Positions 20,638 through 31,189 are shown, numbered from the stretch's first letter. The stretch is DNA of 64,000 nt from Rapana venosa (GCA_028751875.1 CM054144.1:19131366-19195365), one strand, 5' to 3'. Numbers and translations are program-made. The notes: a model not told the origin generated them from the letters alone.

Positions 20638-20961
20638 TTACTGGCTTCCAAAAATAAGATCGGGGTTTCTCTGCCTGGGTAGACTAGTGTCTCTTTTCAG
20701 TGCCATCCACACGTCAGTGTGCACCCGTTTCCCTGTGAAAATGGCTTTTTTTAATGGAAAATACACCTTTGGCGGCCTCGTGTTGTCTTCGCTTGGTTGC
20801 TGGTAATGTGCATGTTGCTTATGAGACATTGTCTCGTTTGTGAAACCAGCACCTAAACCACCTCTTAAGGTTTGATGGGTTTGGCAATGTTTCATTTTAG
20901 GACGGGAATCTCGCCTCGGACATTCCGTTAACCAGCAGCTATATTGCTGCAAGGCGACCAA
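20638..20961 (-). CDS. Candidate open frame in the last intron of gene 2
   Basis: A 107-codon minus frame follows a pyrimidine tract and AG (CTTTACTGTTTTAAAG ending near 20965). It includes CWLTECPRRDSRPKMKH and RPPKVYFPLKKAIFTGKRVH and ends at a stop. The composition is not low-complexity. However, its frame would need a phase-1 donor, whereas all other junctions of gene 2 are phase 2, and the phase-2 frame is closed. It may be an alternative terminal exon, a relic or chance. No homologue is recognised. Confidence 0.2.
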   Translation of the reverse strand: MVALQQYSCWLTECPRRDSRPKMKHCQTHQTLRGGLGAGFTNETMSHKQHAHYQQPSEDNTRPPKVYFPLKKAIFTGKRVHTDVWMALKRDTSLPRQRNPDLIFGSQ

Positions 20962-21378
20962 TCCTTTAAAACAGTAAAGAAAAAAAGAGATAATAGACAG
21001 GGAAGGCAGGAAGGTAGGTAAGTAGACGGGTAGATATGAGCTCTATAAATGGGAAGTGCACTGTACTGTAACTTTGTCCTTACAGCCAGTATCCTGCACT
21101 GTTGTAGGTGTTATTACCACGCATCAGCTGTTTTTTCATCTTGGTCATGTATTGGGCTGCACTGTAATGCTAGTTACAGAGGAGCGAGAGTCAATGGGTA
21201 TAGCCTTCTGATCTGGGTTGAGCAAAATAAAAAAAATAAAAAAGCAATAACAGACAGTAATAGCAAAAGCAGTAGCAGAAGCAATGATCATAGTAGCAGT
21301 AATGGAAAGACATGACTTATCAATGGACTCACTGACCCGCTGAGAGACTGATCTTCAGCAACTTGGTAGCACTCTTAC

Positions 21379-22729
21379 CTGTCAAAGCTCCGAGAAACAC
21401 CAGCGGCAACAGCAGCAGATGCTACAGCTGGCGGGGAGGTGGCTGTCTCTGCTGGCCTCTCTGCCATTCGTGGAGACTTTCCGGGAGATGCTGGCGCCTT
21501 GTCTGTGCGTGCAGAGGATGTGGTCCCTCTCTTCCCACTTGTCTGAGAGCTGCTTGTCCCTGTACGTGTACCTGTTCTTGTTGCTGTGGCTGGGGGTGTA
21601 GCTGTGGGTGTAGCTGTTGACAGCCTAGTGGATCTCCTGGAAGCACTCTGCTGTTCTGGGCCTTCTGGAGGAGCTGGGTGCAGGTGGAAGTGTTTGTACC
21701 GACATTCTGACCGTCGCTAAAGACTTTTGGGAGGACTGTCTTGACAACCCGTGGGAAACCTGAGGCGACCACCTCTCCACCCTCTTATTGGAAGAACTCA
21801 GAGTAGGTTTACTGGCCGACTGGCTGACTTGCTGAGGTGAACGCCTGGCTGCTCTTGGGTGTGACTGAAAGAGATTGCTAGCGGAGTCTGGCGCTCTTTG
21901 CTGTGGTGCTGTAGCCACGGCCCTAGGCGTGTGAGGCTGGGCTGGTCCTGGTCTGGTTGGTTTGTGGGATGGCAATGCTGATGTGGTTGATCTGGACATC
22001 TGTGTGGAAGAATTCCATGGGTGGGGCTTTGTTGGGGTTACTTTTGACGTGGTGGTGGTGGTGGTACGCGGTGTTTGGGGAAGCTTTTTGGAGGCTGAAG
22101 GCTCAGCTTTTGCTTTCGGACTCACCTTTTTCTGGGACTCGCCTTGAGCTCTTTGAGGGGAATTTGGGGTCCGTTGAGAGCCACCCGCTGCTCTTGCCCG
22201 AGTTTGTGGGGCTTGTTGAGGGTTCTGTGCTGCTCTTTTCCGTGACTGGGGGGCCTGTTGAGGGTTGTGTGTTGCTCCTTTTGGTGACTGTGAGGCCTGT
22301 TGAGGGTTGTGTGTTGCTCTTCTTGGTGACTGTGGGGCCTGTTTAGGGTTGTGTGTTGCTCCCCTTGGTGACTGTGAGGCCTGTTTAGGGTTGTGTGTTG
22401 CTCCCCTTGGTGACTGTAAGGCCTGTTGAGGGTTATGTATTGCTCCTCTTGGTGACTGTGAGGCCTGTTGAGGGTTATGTATTGCTCCTCTTGGTGACTG
22501 TGAGGCCTGATGAGGGTTCTGTGTTGCTCCTGTCGGTGATCCCTGGAGTGGTTTACTGTCCGATTTTTGCAACTCTGTTTTCTGGGACGCCGTTTCCGTT
22601 GGGAACTTGCGCCATGAGCCAGAGGCGGTGGGATGCTGACTTGCTGAAGCCACGTCCTGGGTTGAAGATGCGGACGTGGATGTCTCCCTTTTGGCTGCCG
22701 ACGTTTCTCCCGATTCTCCGGAATCTTGG
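21379..22729 (-). CDS. Gene 2, large repeat exon (E2), with a frame break near its end
   Basis: The acceptor GATGCAG ends at 22730 and the donor GACAG followed by GTAAGAG is at 21379/21378. From the acceptor one frame is open to a stop at 21625. It has a Ser/Thr leader (ESGETSAAKRETSTSASS), eight 14-residue repeats of the type GATHNPQQASQSPR (about 22545-22195), a Lys/Pro/Thr part and a Ser/Arg-rich part. The coding-like text then continues one frame over (PEQQSASRRSTRLSTATPTA, then ARTDKAPASPGKSPRMAERP) to the donor, and only that frame joins E3 in phase. The exon length of 1351 nt is one more than a multiple of three, which agrees with a 1-nt insertion. The protein looks disordered and basic; function unknown. 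Confidence 0.65.
22195..22545 (-). repeat. Coding 42-bp tandem repeat in gene 2
   Basis: Eight clear units of 42 bp, in frame, encode (G/R)AxHNPxQAxQSPx. Gene 1 has five units at about 321-531. The ninth position (RAAGGSQRTPNSPQ) is a decayed unit present in both genes. Confidence 0.85.
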
Positions 22730-24320
22730 CTGCATCAACAAAAGTCACAGATATACAGTAAAGTATTGTGTGCATACACTGCAGATCTGAAACCAATCGT
22801 CAAAGGAAGTTTTCAGTCTGGCCTGAACCAAAACTAAAAGTATACAAAGCTGTGTATCTGTAGTAGCCCTATATTTTATAGCCCAGGACCCGTTTGCTAT
22901 GGTACACTTCCATCTGCACCCTCCCCCCCCCCCCCCACCGATTTACCAGTAGTGCAGTATTTCAGTATTGCCTGTTTGTTCTTTTTCTTAACGACATACC
23001 ATACTCATACCTGCAGCTGTACTCGCAGAACTGAATGAACTGTATAGTGAAAGTGGTTTTTAAAATGCTGTTTATATCTTATTGCTTTTATTTTTGTATG
23101 AATGCTGGTTGTATTTGTAAGTTCTAAGAAAAAAGCAATGATAACTTTGATTAGGTGATTAGCGATCCCAAAGACATGAACCTTTACCTGTAGGAGCTTG
23201 TGATGACTTCAAAGATAGTTCAAGACAACACAGTGGAAGCGAAACAGTTATTCATATAAATATAAAGTACAGTTTAGATAGAAAACCAGTAAACCAAGAT
23301 TTGAATGAAGCAACTACATGACATGGCTGAACATTCTTAGCTACAAGACTGGCTATGAGAACATACGTGATATGCGAGATTAAAAAAAAACTACACAGAC
23401 ACACAGACACACAGACACAAACACAGACACACATCCGCGCGCGTGCAGAATAAAAGGCAGAAACTGTGTTGAGCAATAAAAAAAAACGTTTGGCAATCGT
23501 TTTTATAGAAGTCAGGCGATTTTCTGTTAGAGGTCGGGCCCATCCTGCTATGTTAGAATACTGATGGTAAAACGTCAGATATCTCTATTTGCTTTCAATC
23601 ATAGTGAACTTTTTACCATTGCAGCTATGGCATATACTTTTTTTTTTTTTTGAGTGTTTGTTTAGTTCATGGCCTGCTTGTTTGATTCTTCAGAGAGCCT
23701 AAAGGGTTAACGGGAGGGACGTTTTTTTACGATCTTCAATGGCAGTGATGTAGAGACCTGCTAGTATCTCACCATCTCGTCAAAGCTTCACTGACTGATG
23801 TCAGCCTTTGGTGAGTTAGGGAAAGGCACGTGCTCAGCGTGTGGCAATGACGGCAAAGTCATCAGTGCAGTCAACTGACGGTCAGTGACATGACAGGCAA
23901 GATGTTTTGTGTAAAGGAAGAAAGGATCGACATATTAAGCCTATTAAGTGACTCCAGTATCACTATACAACATGAACATGGTTATCCTAAATTAACCGTC
24001 CCCCACCCTCATCTGTCGCTTGTCTCTCTGTCTCTGTCTCTCCCTCTCCCTCTCTCTCTTCTCGATTATAATGGCTTTTCTCGGCAGCAACCATACTTTT
24101 ATGGACACTGCCTGCAGGATTCCATTACCAATTATAAATTAGTCTTTGATGTTATGGCAAAACTGGTCACGATCAACTCTTGATGAGACATGGCATGTTT
24201 TCGTGTAAAAATGTTGAGGAGGGTGGTGGTGGCGGTGGCGGTGGGGGTTGTGGTGAATGGGGGTGGTGGATGGTGGTGGAACTACTTCGATCACTGACAA
24301 CTACTTTTGTCAACCCTATT
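22730..24320. other. Gene 2 intron, homologous to the gene 1 intron
   Basis: It aligns in blocks with 707-2060 and then 6470-6770. It holds a C run (22922-22936), a CAGACA tract near 23396 and a G/GGT-rich run near 24215-24280, and no gene. Confidence 0.55.
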
Positions 24321-24623
24321 ATTTATGAGCGAGGACGGATAGCTCGGTGGTCGGAGCACTCGCTTTCCGCCAGACAAGTAGCATCGAGCGTGGTTTCCAC
24401 TTGAATGGGTGACCTTTTGCGCGAGTTGGCCTCTGTACAGTCCCCCAGTTCACCCAGCTATAAATGGGTACCTGCCTCTTAAGGATCACGGAAGGTAAAG
24501 CAGCGAGGGAGAGGAGACAGGCGCTGCCCTCAGTATGCTGGCCCTAGAGAAGTGAGGTCTCTGACGCCTCGCTCTCCTACAACTTATAGATTATAGGACA
24601 CTTTTACCTTTATTTATTAGCGA
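24321..24623 (+). mobile_element. SINE-A, copy 2, with 12-bp target-site duplication
   Basis: The body at 24333-24611 starts GGACGGATAGCTCGGTGG (tRNA A-box-like). It continues through a diverged 5S-like segment (GAATGGGTGACC) and CACCCAGCTATAAATGGG to GAAGTGAGGTCTCTGACGCC. The flanks ATTTATGAGCGA (24321-24332) and ATTTATTAGCGA (24612-24623) differ at one base. It lies in the first intron of gene 2 in the opposite orientation. Confidence 0.75.
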
Positions 24624-25044
24624 AAGAATTGGTTAAAAAGTCTTGACAACTAAATTATGCAATTCAAATTTCGATTTTCATTTATAACAAACATTTGACT
24701 GCTTGGTATAACATATAGGGAACGACTAGAAAATACTAGTGTTTCTTAGGCGACATTTTGATATGCACATTTTTTAGATACTGCTTTCCATTTACCGTTT
24801 TCTGTTTTGGTTAGTTTCATTATCGAGTTATATGTCAACTTTGATTTTCATTGTAAGTATGTCGTTTTCTTTTGATTAAGTTACTGCAGCCCCTCCTTTT
24901 CTGAACTCTTGTACAGCGCCCTCATTGCATGCTAGATGCATTTTTCTCATTCATTACACCAGACATCACCAGCCTACAAACGCACAGTCGGTCGTACATA
25001 GAAATCCGATTTATTTATGTTATTTATTTTATTTTATCTATTAT

Positions 25045-25255
25045 TTTATATCGAGGATAACGGAATAAGCACTCATGTGCTTTTTTACATTCAGTCCCCG
25101 TGTGCATGCGGCTTTGTAAATTTTGTCATCTGTTCCAACCGGCACACAATGGCCTACTCTTACGAAGAGTAGAACAGGATTTAACGTGTGCGCAAGATGT
25201 TCTGCCTGCGTTCGAACACGGGATCTCGGTTTATAGTCTCATCCGAAGGTCTCAT
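25045..25255 (-). mobile_element. SINE-C, partial copy
   Basis: It contains TATCGAGGATAACGGAATAA, TTCCAACCGGCACACAATGG and GCGCAAGATGTTCTGCCTGC, then GATCTCGGTTTATAGTCTCA. The tRNA head is missing. It is in the first intron of gene 2, same strand as the gene. Confidence 0.8.
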
Positions 25256-25489
25256 TCTAAAGATTTACAATTAAGTGGAGTTAAAAGAGAAGCCCCTACT
25301 AAGCATCAGATAGTCAAGCGGCGACACGAACACGAACCTTCAGCTTGAAGAAGGTTTTAAAGCTAAAGTTCCAAACATGGACATGCTGTTGCTTTTTATG
25401 TTCCCTCTGCAGTGTTCAACTTGTTTCGGTGGCAAGAAAATAAAAAGAGGGAATCGAGATACAGAGATTGGGAAGATATCTGAAATGTA

Positions 25490-25744
25490 TCCCTGCATCT
25501 TACCTTTCTCATCTTTGGTTACCCCTTTGAAGCTATCGTAAATCGACCCCGGCGTCTTCCCTTGCTTTGTAAACTTTTATTACCCCTTTCAAGCTATTTG
25601 AAACTTACCCCTGCATCTTACCTTGCTTTGCAAACTTGTTGTTACCCTTTTCAAGCTATGGGAAATGTACCCCTGTATCTCATCTTGCTTTGTAAACTTG
25701 TATTATCCTTTTGAAGCTATCGGAGATCTACTCTTACATCTTAC
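25490..25744 (-). repeat. About 61-bp tandem repeat carrying copies of the first splice donor
   Basis: Four units directly downstream (in gene sense) of exon E0 each start with the exon end and donor and then share GATAGCTTGAAAGGGGTAA-like text. Donors with intact GTAAGATG are at 25744 (the real one), 25621 and 25503 (first base of the GT in minus sense); those at about 25682 and 25560 have lost the GT. Gene 1 has only the single donor at 8204. Confidence 0.75.
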
Positions 25745-25857
25745 CTTTCTTTGTCGTCTTTTCTTTTCCCTTTCTCGCCTTTATCAGCAGATCCTCCATT
25801 CTCTTCACCACGCATCCGCTCTTGCTCTTTCGGTTCATTGGTTGGTTTTTCTGCCAT
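25745..25857 (-). CDS. Gene 2, start exon (E0)
   Basis: The ATG at 25857-25855 has a strong context (GCAGCCATGG). The exon encodes 37 codons plus two bases, beginning MAEKPTNEPKEQERMRGEEN and ending in a Lys-rich run (KGEKGKRKDDKE), and stops at AAG followed by GTAAGATG. It has the same length, phase and donor as the gene 1 exon at 8317-8205. Joined to E2 it gives KESQDSGESGETSAAKRE across the junction without a stop. It is basic, with no signal peptide; a cytoplasmic or nuclear protein is likely, but this is an inference. Confidence 0.75.
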
Positions 25858-25950
25858 GGCTGCTGTTAGTTCTGACTGCGCTGCTGTTGTCTGTAGAGTA
25901 TTGTTGCAATTGCTGCTTTAGATTCCCAGAAAAATAAAACAGTTCTCCAA

Positions 25951-26050
25951 CCCCGCGAGAGAGAAACTAAGCGACTGGTCAAGCCAGAGAGGTCAGCTGA
26001 TGGAGACATTGAGGAGTGTTCTGACCGTCCGCTTGTTCTCTGCACGTGCA
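25951..26050 (-). promoter_or_regulatory. Conserved 5' UTR/promoter block of gene 2
   Basis: It is 95% identical to 8447-8546 without gaps and has the same CACGTG (26043-26048). It begins 94 bp upstream of the ATG. It probably covers the transcription start or first non-coding exon part. Confidence 0.6.
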
Positions 26051-26069
26051 TCTTGTGCTCCAATACGAC

Positions 26070-26083
26070 GGTGTGTGTGTATG

Positions 26084-26130
<47 letters not shown>

Positions 26131-26330
26131 ACTCATGCGTGTACGTTTATCGATGCAGATTAAAAGATCCGCTGTAATGCACGTCCGTGTGCATGTGTAT
26201 GCACAAGTGTATGCATGTGTGTGTGTGTGTTTGGTTGTGTATGTGTGCGCACGCGCACGTGCGCGCGCGTGCGTGCGTGAGTGTGTGCGTGCACACACAG
26301 ACACTTGCTTCCATCTGTGTACAAGATAAT
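26070..26330. repeat. (GT)n and (GC/GT)n microsatellite
   Basis: GT runs with alternating CG/CA text, upstream of gene 2. A similar GT run follows the same block in gene 1 (8588). Confidence 0.85.
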
Positions 26331-26614
26331 GCGTGTGGGCCTGCATGTGCATGAGTGTGTACGTCTATATTTGAGAATTGGGAGGGATATGTGATGCTAC
26401 GGGTACCTGCGCACTCGTGTGCAAGAGTACATGTGCGTTCATGCGCTCTTAGACATGGGTAACATACTTGTACTCTTACTTTTTTTTAGTTATTTATTCT
26501 AAAATTCAGGGAGGTTATGAGCCAACAGGAATGTTAAAAGTGGTTTCTGTTTTAAAGAAAAAAAGTAACTTTACTGAAAATTTAGATAATTTGCGTAAAA
26601 AAATAACAAGGGTC
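26331..26614. other. Intergenic, no feature seen
   Basis: No gene or repeat recognised. Confidence 0.4.
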
Positions 26615-27175
26615 ACTAACTTAACTGTCTCCATCGCCATTGTGGTCGGTAAGAGCTCCACGCAATGCTACCAGGTTTCGCCATCTCCGTCTGTCTCTGC
26701 TGAGTTCTTCGATCTCCTGTAGCCCTCCCTGAAGATGTCTCAGTGATGTTAGCAATGTAGGATGTTGCTAGTCTGCCTCTTTTTCCTTCTGACCCCAAAC
26801 TTACATTGGAGAACCGTCGTCATCAGATTGCGTGTTTCTGTTTGCATGACCAACATATCTCAATCTACGCTTATCAATTTCATCCAACATTATTATGTCT
26901 TTGCACGTAGAATTCATCAGTGATGCTTTGGTTTGTTGTTCTGTCTGACCGTTTGACTCTTAGAAGTGGCTTTGCAGAACCCCATTTCAGCTGTGTGTAT
27001 TGTATCTCTTTCCAATGTTCGTAGTGTCTAGGCTTCTTCTTCTTCTTTGCGTTGCCTGGGGTCTAGACTTCTGATCCATACAGTAATACAAGTCAGATAA
27101 GTGTTTTGACAATTCTGACTTTCAGATATTTAGACATGCCTCTGCCGCTCCAAACATTGTTTAAGTGAATCCTCT
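26615..27175 (-). pseudogene. LINE reverse transcriptase C-terminal fragment
   Basis: In minus sense, near 27120-27060, it encodes SKYLKVRIVKTLI and LVLLYGSEV, the thumb region after the RT core. This is followed by RVKRSDRTTNQSITDEF and GSEGKRGRLATSYIANITET with a WRWRQLS-like end. Several stops and a small AAG insertion near 27035 show that it is dead. The pattern belongs to a different LINE from the RTE/SR2-like copies. Confidence 0.65.
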
Positions 27176-27660
27176 TGTGCTTGGCTGTAGATATTCTAGC
27201 CCTGAACCTTGTGTCCTGGAGCCATCATGGCGCACCGTGAAAGGAGACTTTGCTGCATCCCCACCTCCACCCACTCTCCCTCCAGACACCTTCCTGCTTA
27301 TTCCTCACCTTCCCTTCTTCCAAGTTCCAGCTATGTCGCTTGGATAACTTTTTTTTATGCATTATTCATTCAACTACTGATATCCCCCCACCCCCCAAAC
27401 ACACACACATACACACACAAACAAAGAAACAAACCAAAACAAACAAACAACAAAAACACTAGCAAGCAAAATACAATAAAACCTCTATGGCCTGTTTGTT
27501 GTAGCTTGTCTAACATGGTTTTGGAACATCACTTCCAGAGTCCTATTTATCACTCACCTGGTCACATGCTGGTTTGCCAACAAAGGTTGATCCTGAAGTG
27601 AACTGGCAAAGGTTTTTCGATGTGGTTTGCTTTGCTCGCATGAGATTCGAGTTCTTTCTT
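27176..27660. other. Intergenic, no gene seen
   Basis: C-rich stretch near 27250-27330, a CA/AAAC tract near 27400-27460, otherwise unique sequence. Confidence 0.4.
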
Positions 27661-27787
27661 TCTTTGTTCGTAGTTTCATTGGCTTGGTTATTTCTATCTT
27701 CGTTTTGTTTTACACTTGTTCCCTTTTATTTTCCTTCTTCCTTCCTTCCGTTCTTTCTTTCTTTCTGTTATTTTTGGGTGGTTTTTG

Positions 27788-27794
27788 CGGGGGT

Positions 27795-27824
<30 letters not shown>
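27788..27824. repeat. Long G homopolymer
   Basis: A nearly uninterrupted G run of more than 30 bases after a T-rich stretch. Its length in the assembly is uncertain. Confidence 0.85.
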
Positions 27825-27827
<3 letters not shown>

Positions 27828-27974
27828 GGGGGAGTAAGAGGTGGTTTGCTTCTTTGTTTGTCGCTTATTTACTTTTTTATTTGTTTTTGTCTTCTATCTG
27901 TGTCTGTCTTTTTCTTCTTTATGTTAGTCTGTCTTTCTGCATATCTATTTCCTTTGTTTTATTTAGTTGTTTAT

Positions 27975-28311
27975 TAATTCTTTTATATCGAGGGTAATGA
28001 AATAAGCACTCATGTGCTTTTTTGTTAAATCCAGTACCCGTGTGTATGCGGTTTTTTAAATTCTGTCACCTGTTCCCACCGGCATACAATGGCCTACTCT
28101 TCCGAAAAGCGGATCAGTATTTAACGTGTGGAGCAAGATGTTCTGGGTGCGTTCGCATACGGAGCTTTGGTTTATAGTCTCATCGAAAGGACTTTTGGGG
28201 AGAGTGGAGTCGGCGCTGATGTCAACTCCAGGGGAAAAAATCCCTTTGAACGGGACCCGAGCCCAGGTCGTCAGATTACGAGGGCGATGTTCTAACCACT
28301 ATGCTATTCCG
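27975..28311 (-). mobile_element. SINE-C, longest copy with tRNA-like head
   Basis: In minus sense it starts CGGAATAGCATAGTGGTTAG (A-box-like) and has a B-box-like GGCTCGGGTCCCG. It then has AAGTCCTTTCGATGAGACTA, GCAAGATGTTCTG in reverse complement and the hairpin-like AGCACATGAGTGCTT, and ends near TCGATATAAAAGAATTAA. At least nine further partial copies lie in the window, all lacking the head. Confidence 0.75.
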
Positions 28312-28315
28312 TTTT

Positions 28316-28745
28316 GCTCCTTCCTTTCTCTTTCTTTCTTTCTTCCTTTCTTTCTTTCTTTCTTTCTTTCTTCTTTCCTTCCTTTCTTATTTTCTTTCTT
28401 TCTTTCTTTCTTTCTTTCTTGTTAATTTTGCTCTTTTGCTGTGGCTTCTTTACATTCAGTCTATATTGTATGATTTTTTTTAATTTGGGGTAATTTTTCT
28501 CTTCGTTTATTTTGCTATTATTTTTCTTACGTGTCTCTTTTCTTTCCGCCTATTTTTCTTATAGTCTTTCTTTCTTTCTTCCTTTTCTTTCTTTCTTTGT
28601 CTTTTTCTGTCTTTCCTTCTTTCCTTCTTCTTTCTGTCTTTCTTTCTTCCTTCCTTTTTTTTTCTTTTCTTTTCTTTACTTTTCTTATTTTTTGTTTTTT
28701 TCTTTCTTTGTTTTTTTTCTTTCTGCTTTCCTATTTAAATGTACG
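28316..28745. repeat. (CTTT)n tetranucleotide tracts
   Basis: CTTT/CTTC runs at 28318-28425 and 28560-28735. Phe/Leu/Ser frames across them are artefacts. Confidence 0.9.
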
Positions 28746-28964
28746 TTTTAGGATCTTGTCGTTTCATGATTTTTTGTAAATGTTTACGTTCTCTTTCTTT
28801 CTTCAGTTGACGTTTTTGCTTACCTTTTCTAATCTGTATTTTTAAAACTGAAAATAGTTTTGTGTTTTATTTTTTGCTGTGTTTTGTCATTTGTATCCCT
28901 TTTATACATCTCTGTTTACCAGACTACTCTGTGTGTGAGTTTTTTTCAGTTTTTTATTATTCTA

Positions 28965-29790
28965 CCGATGTATGTATGTTTGTATGTATGTATGTATGAT
29001 ATTGTCTGTCTGTCTGTCTGTATGTATGTATGTATGCATGCATGCTTGTATGTATGTGTGTATGCATGTATGTATCATGCCTGTCTGTCTGTCTGTACGT
29101 ATGTATGTATGTATGCATGTATATCTGTCTGTATGTCTGTCTGTCATCTGTGTCTGTCTGTCTGTTGTATGTATGTATGCTTGCATGTCTGTCTGTCTGT
29201 CTGTATGTATCATATATGTATGTATGCATGATGTCGTATGCATGCATGTTATTGTGTATGTATGTTCATTGTATGTCTGTATGTATGCATGCATGTATGT
29301 GTACTTTGTATGTATGTATGTATGTATGTATGCATGCATGCTTGTATGTATGTGTATGCATGTATGTATGTATGCATGTATGTCTGTATGTATGTATGCT
29401 TGTATGTGTGTACTTTTGTATGTATGTATGTATGTATGTATGCATGCATGCATGCTTGTATGTATGTGTGCATGCATGTATGTATGTATGCCTGTATGTC
29501 TGTATGTATGTATGCATGTATGTCTGTATGTATGTATGTCTGTATGTATGTATGTATGTGTGCATGTATGCATGTCTGTCTGTCTGTCTGTCAGTATGTA
29601 TGTATGTATGTATGTATGCATGTATGTATGTATGTATGTATGTATGTATGTATGTATGTATACATGCATGTCTGTCTGTCTGTCTATCTGTCTGTATGAA
29701 TGTATGCATGTCTGTCTGTCTGTCTGTCTGCCTGTCTGTCTGTCTGTCTGCATGTATGTATGTATGTATGTATGTCTGTATGTATGCATG
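28965..29790. repeat. 825-bp (TGTA/TGTC/TGCA)n tetranucleotide block
   Basis: Mixed tetramers with a TGCATGCATG segment recurring near 29036, 29240, 29330 and 29445. It keeps open frames of nearly 300 codons on both strands because the tetramers lack in-frame stops; these are not genes. Confidence 0.95.
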
Positions 29791-29980
29791 TATTCAACCA
29801 TTTGTGCATATGTAAATTCCAAGCATCGCAGTAGAGTTTTAACATTCTTAAACATCTAAACAGGACTTTGTGAAGTCTAAGAAAAGTATATATAAACAAA
29901 GCTACAACCCCCTTCTCCCAGAAAAAAGACCCCAGGCAACCAACCAACCAAACATACATATATATAACACATTGTGCACA

Positions 29981-29982
<2 letters not shown>
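29791..29982. other. Spacer, no feature seen
   Basis: Unique sequence between two microsatellites. Confidence 0.4.

Positions 29983-30067
<85 letters not shown>
29983..30067. repeat. (CA)n microsatellite
   Basis: Pure CA run at the left edge of duplication copy b. Confidence 0.95.
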
Positions 30068-30069
<2 letters not shown>

Positions 30070-30569
30070 GGTAATTATCTTGATTTTGTGGGGTGAGAAA
30101 TATGGTAAATTCGTGCAGATTGATCACTTACGAGAGCTGGCATTTACAATGCTGCTAAACAGTTCGATGCTTTTGTTGGGTCTAAAAAGGTGTGTTGACC
30201 ATGTTTATCAAAGTATGTTTTCCCTATTGTAAACAAAGTATTGTTTTCAACGCGAAATACAACACAAAAAGTTGTGCACATTTATAGTTAACAGCTTTTG
30301 TTTTTAGTTGTTTTTTTAAAATACAGTTTACTCAAAGCCTCTTGATTTTCTGCAGTATTCATTCCACTCCTGATTACATTTTTTCCCAACAGGTTTTTTT
30401 TTCTTTGCATTTATGTTGTATCATTTCTAGAATAAACATGAATCAGATATTTAACATTGCTTTTGTAGAGTGCTTGCAGAATGTCACAGCTATCTCCAAA
30501 ACATCTTATTTCTATATGCTGTAGATGTGGAGTTGAACATTTTTGCTGTGACGTTACTGTTCTGCTGTC

Positions 30570-31189
30570 CCCATGCCGCTTATTTCAATTTCTCCGCCCC
30601 AGCCATACCCAGATTCATTGTGACGCATCGTCAGCGTCGGATACTAACAGGGAGCATAAATTATTATCAATGCCAGGCCGCCGTGGGGCAACCAGCAGAA
30701 AGGACCCTCCGCTGTTGCTGGGTCATGTTGGTGATGGTCAGTGGTGCCTGTTTTGAGCTAGCATAAACAGGACAGCATTTAGTAGGCCCTCTACCAACAC
30801 CAGTTATAGCTCATTCACGGAGTCAGACTGAGTGAGACGCCTACTCTCGTAGCAACCCACCCAGTATCCCTCCATCGACCTTCACCTATGAACCTCCAGC
30901 CTCGGTGGCTTTGACAGAAACTCACTAAAGGCACAGGAGTATATGGGAAAAGCAAAACCACGGCTACCGTGAGATCAGAGCCACCAGGGCTACCACATGA
31001 GAGAAATGTGTTTGCATTGCATGATGATCAAAGCTGATAAGGACGATGTAACGATGTTGCTATAAAAGTCCACATGCTTTGAGGCTACCCGACAAGGCTA
31101 TGCTTTACCCTTTCTGTCATTATATATTCCAGCATCAACCAGGCCTGGGCCGGATACACAAACACCTGCAGTATTGGTCAACTCATTTG
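30570..31189. other. Extra sequence in duplication copy b, unrecognised
   Basis: GC-richer text absent from copy a, with an Arg/Ser-rich open frame to about 30756. I do not recognise it; it may be part of another retroelement. Confidence 0.35.

Noticed and set aside
22122..22796. Minus-strand 224-codon frame starting above the gene 2 acceptor
   Set aside because: It is a second frame over the same 42-bp repeat. The equivalent frame of gene 1 meets a stop early, whereas the chosen frame is open in both genes.
28962..29859. Open frames of nearly 300 codons on both strands
   Set aside because: They consist of repeated Met-Tyr-Val-Cys or His-Thr-Tyr text from a tetranucleotide repeat without in-frame stops.
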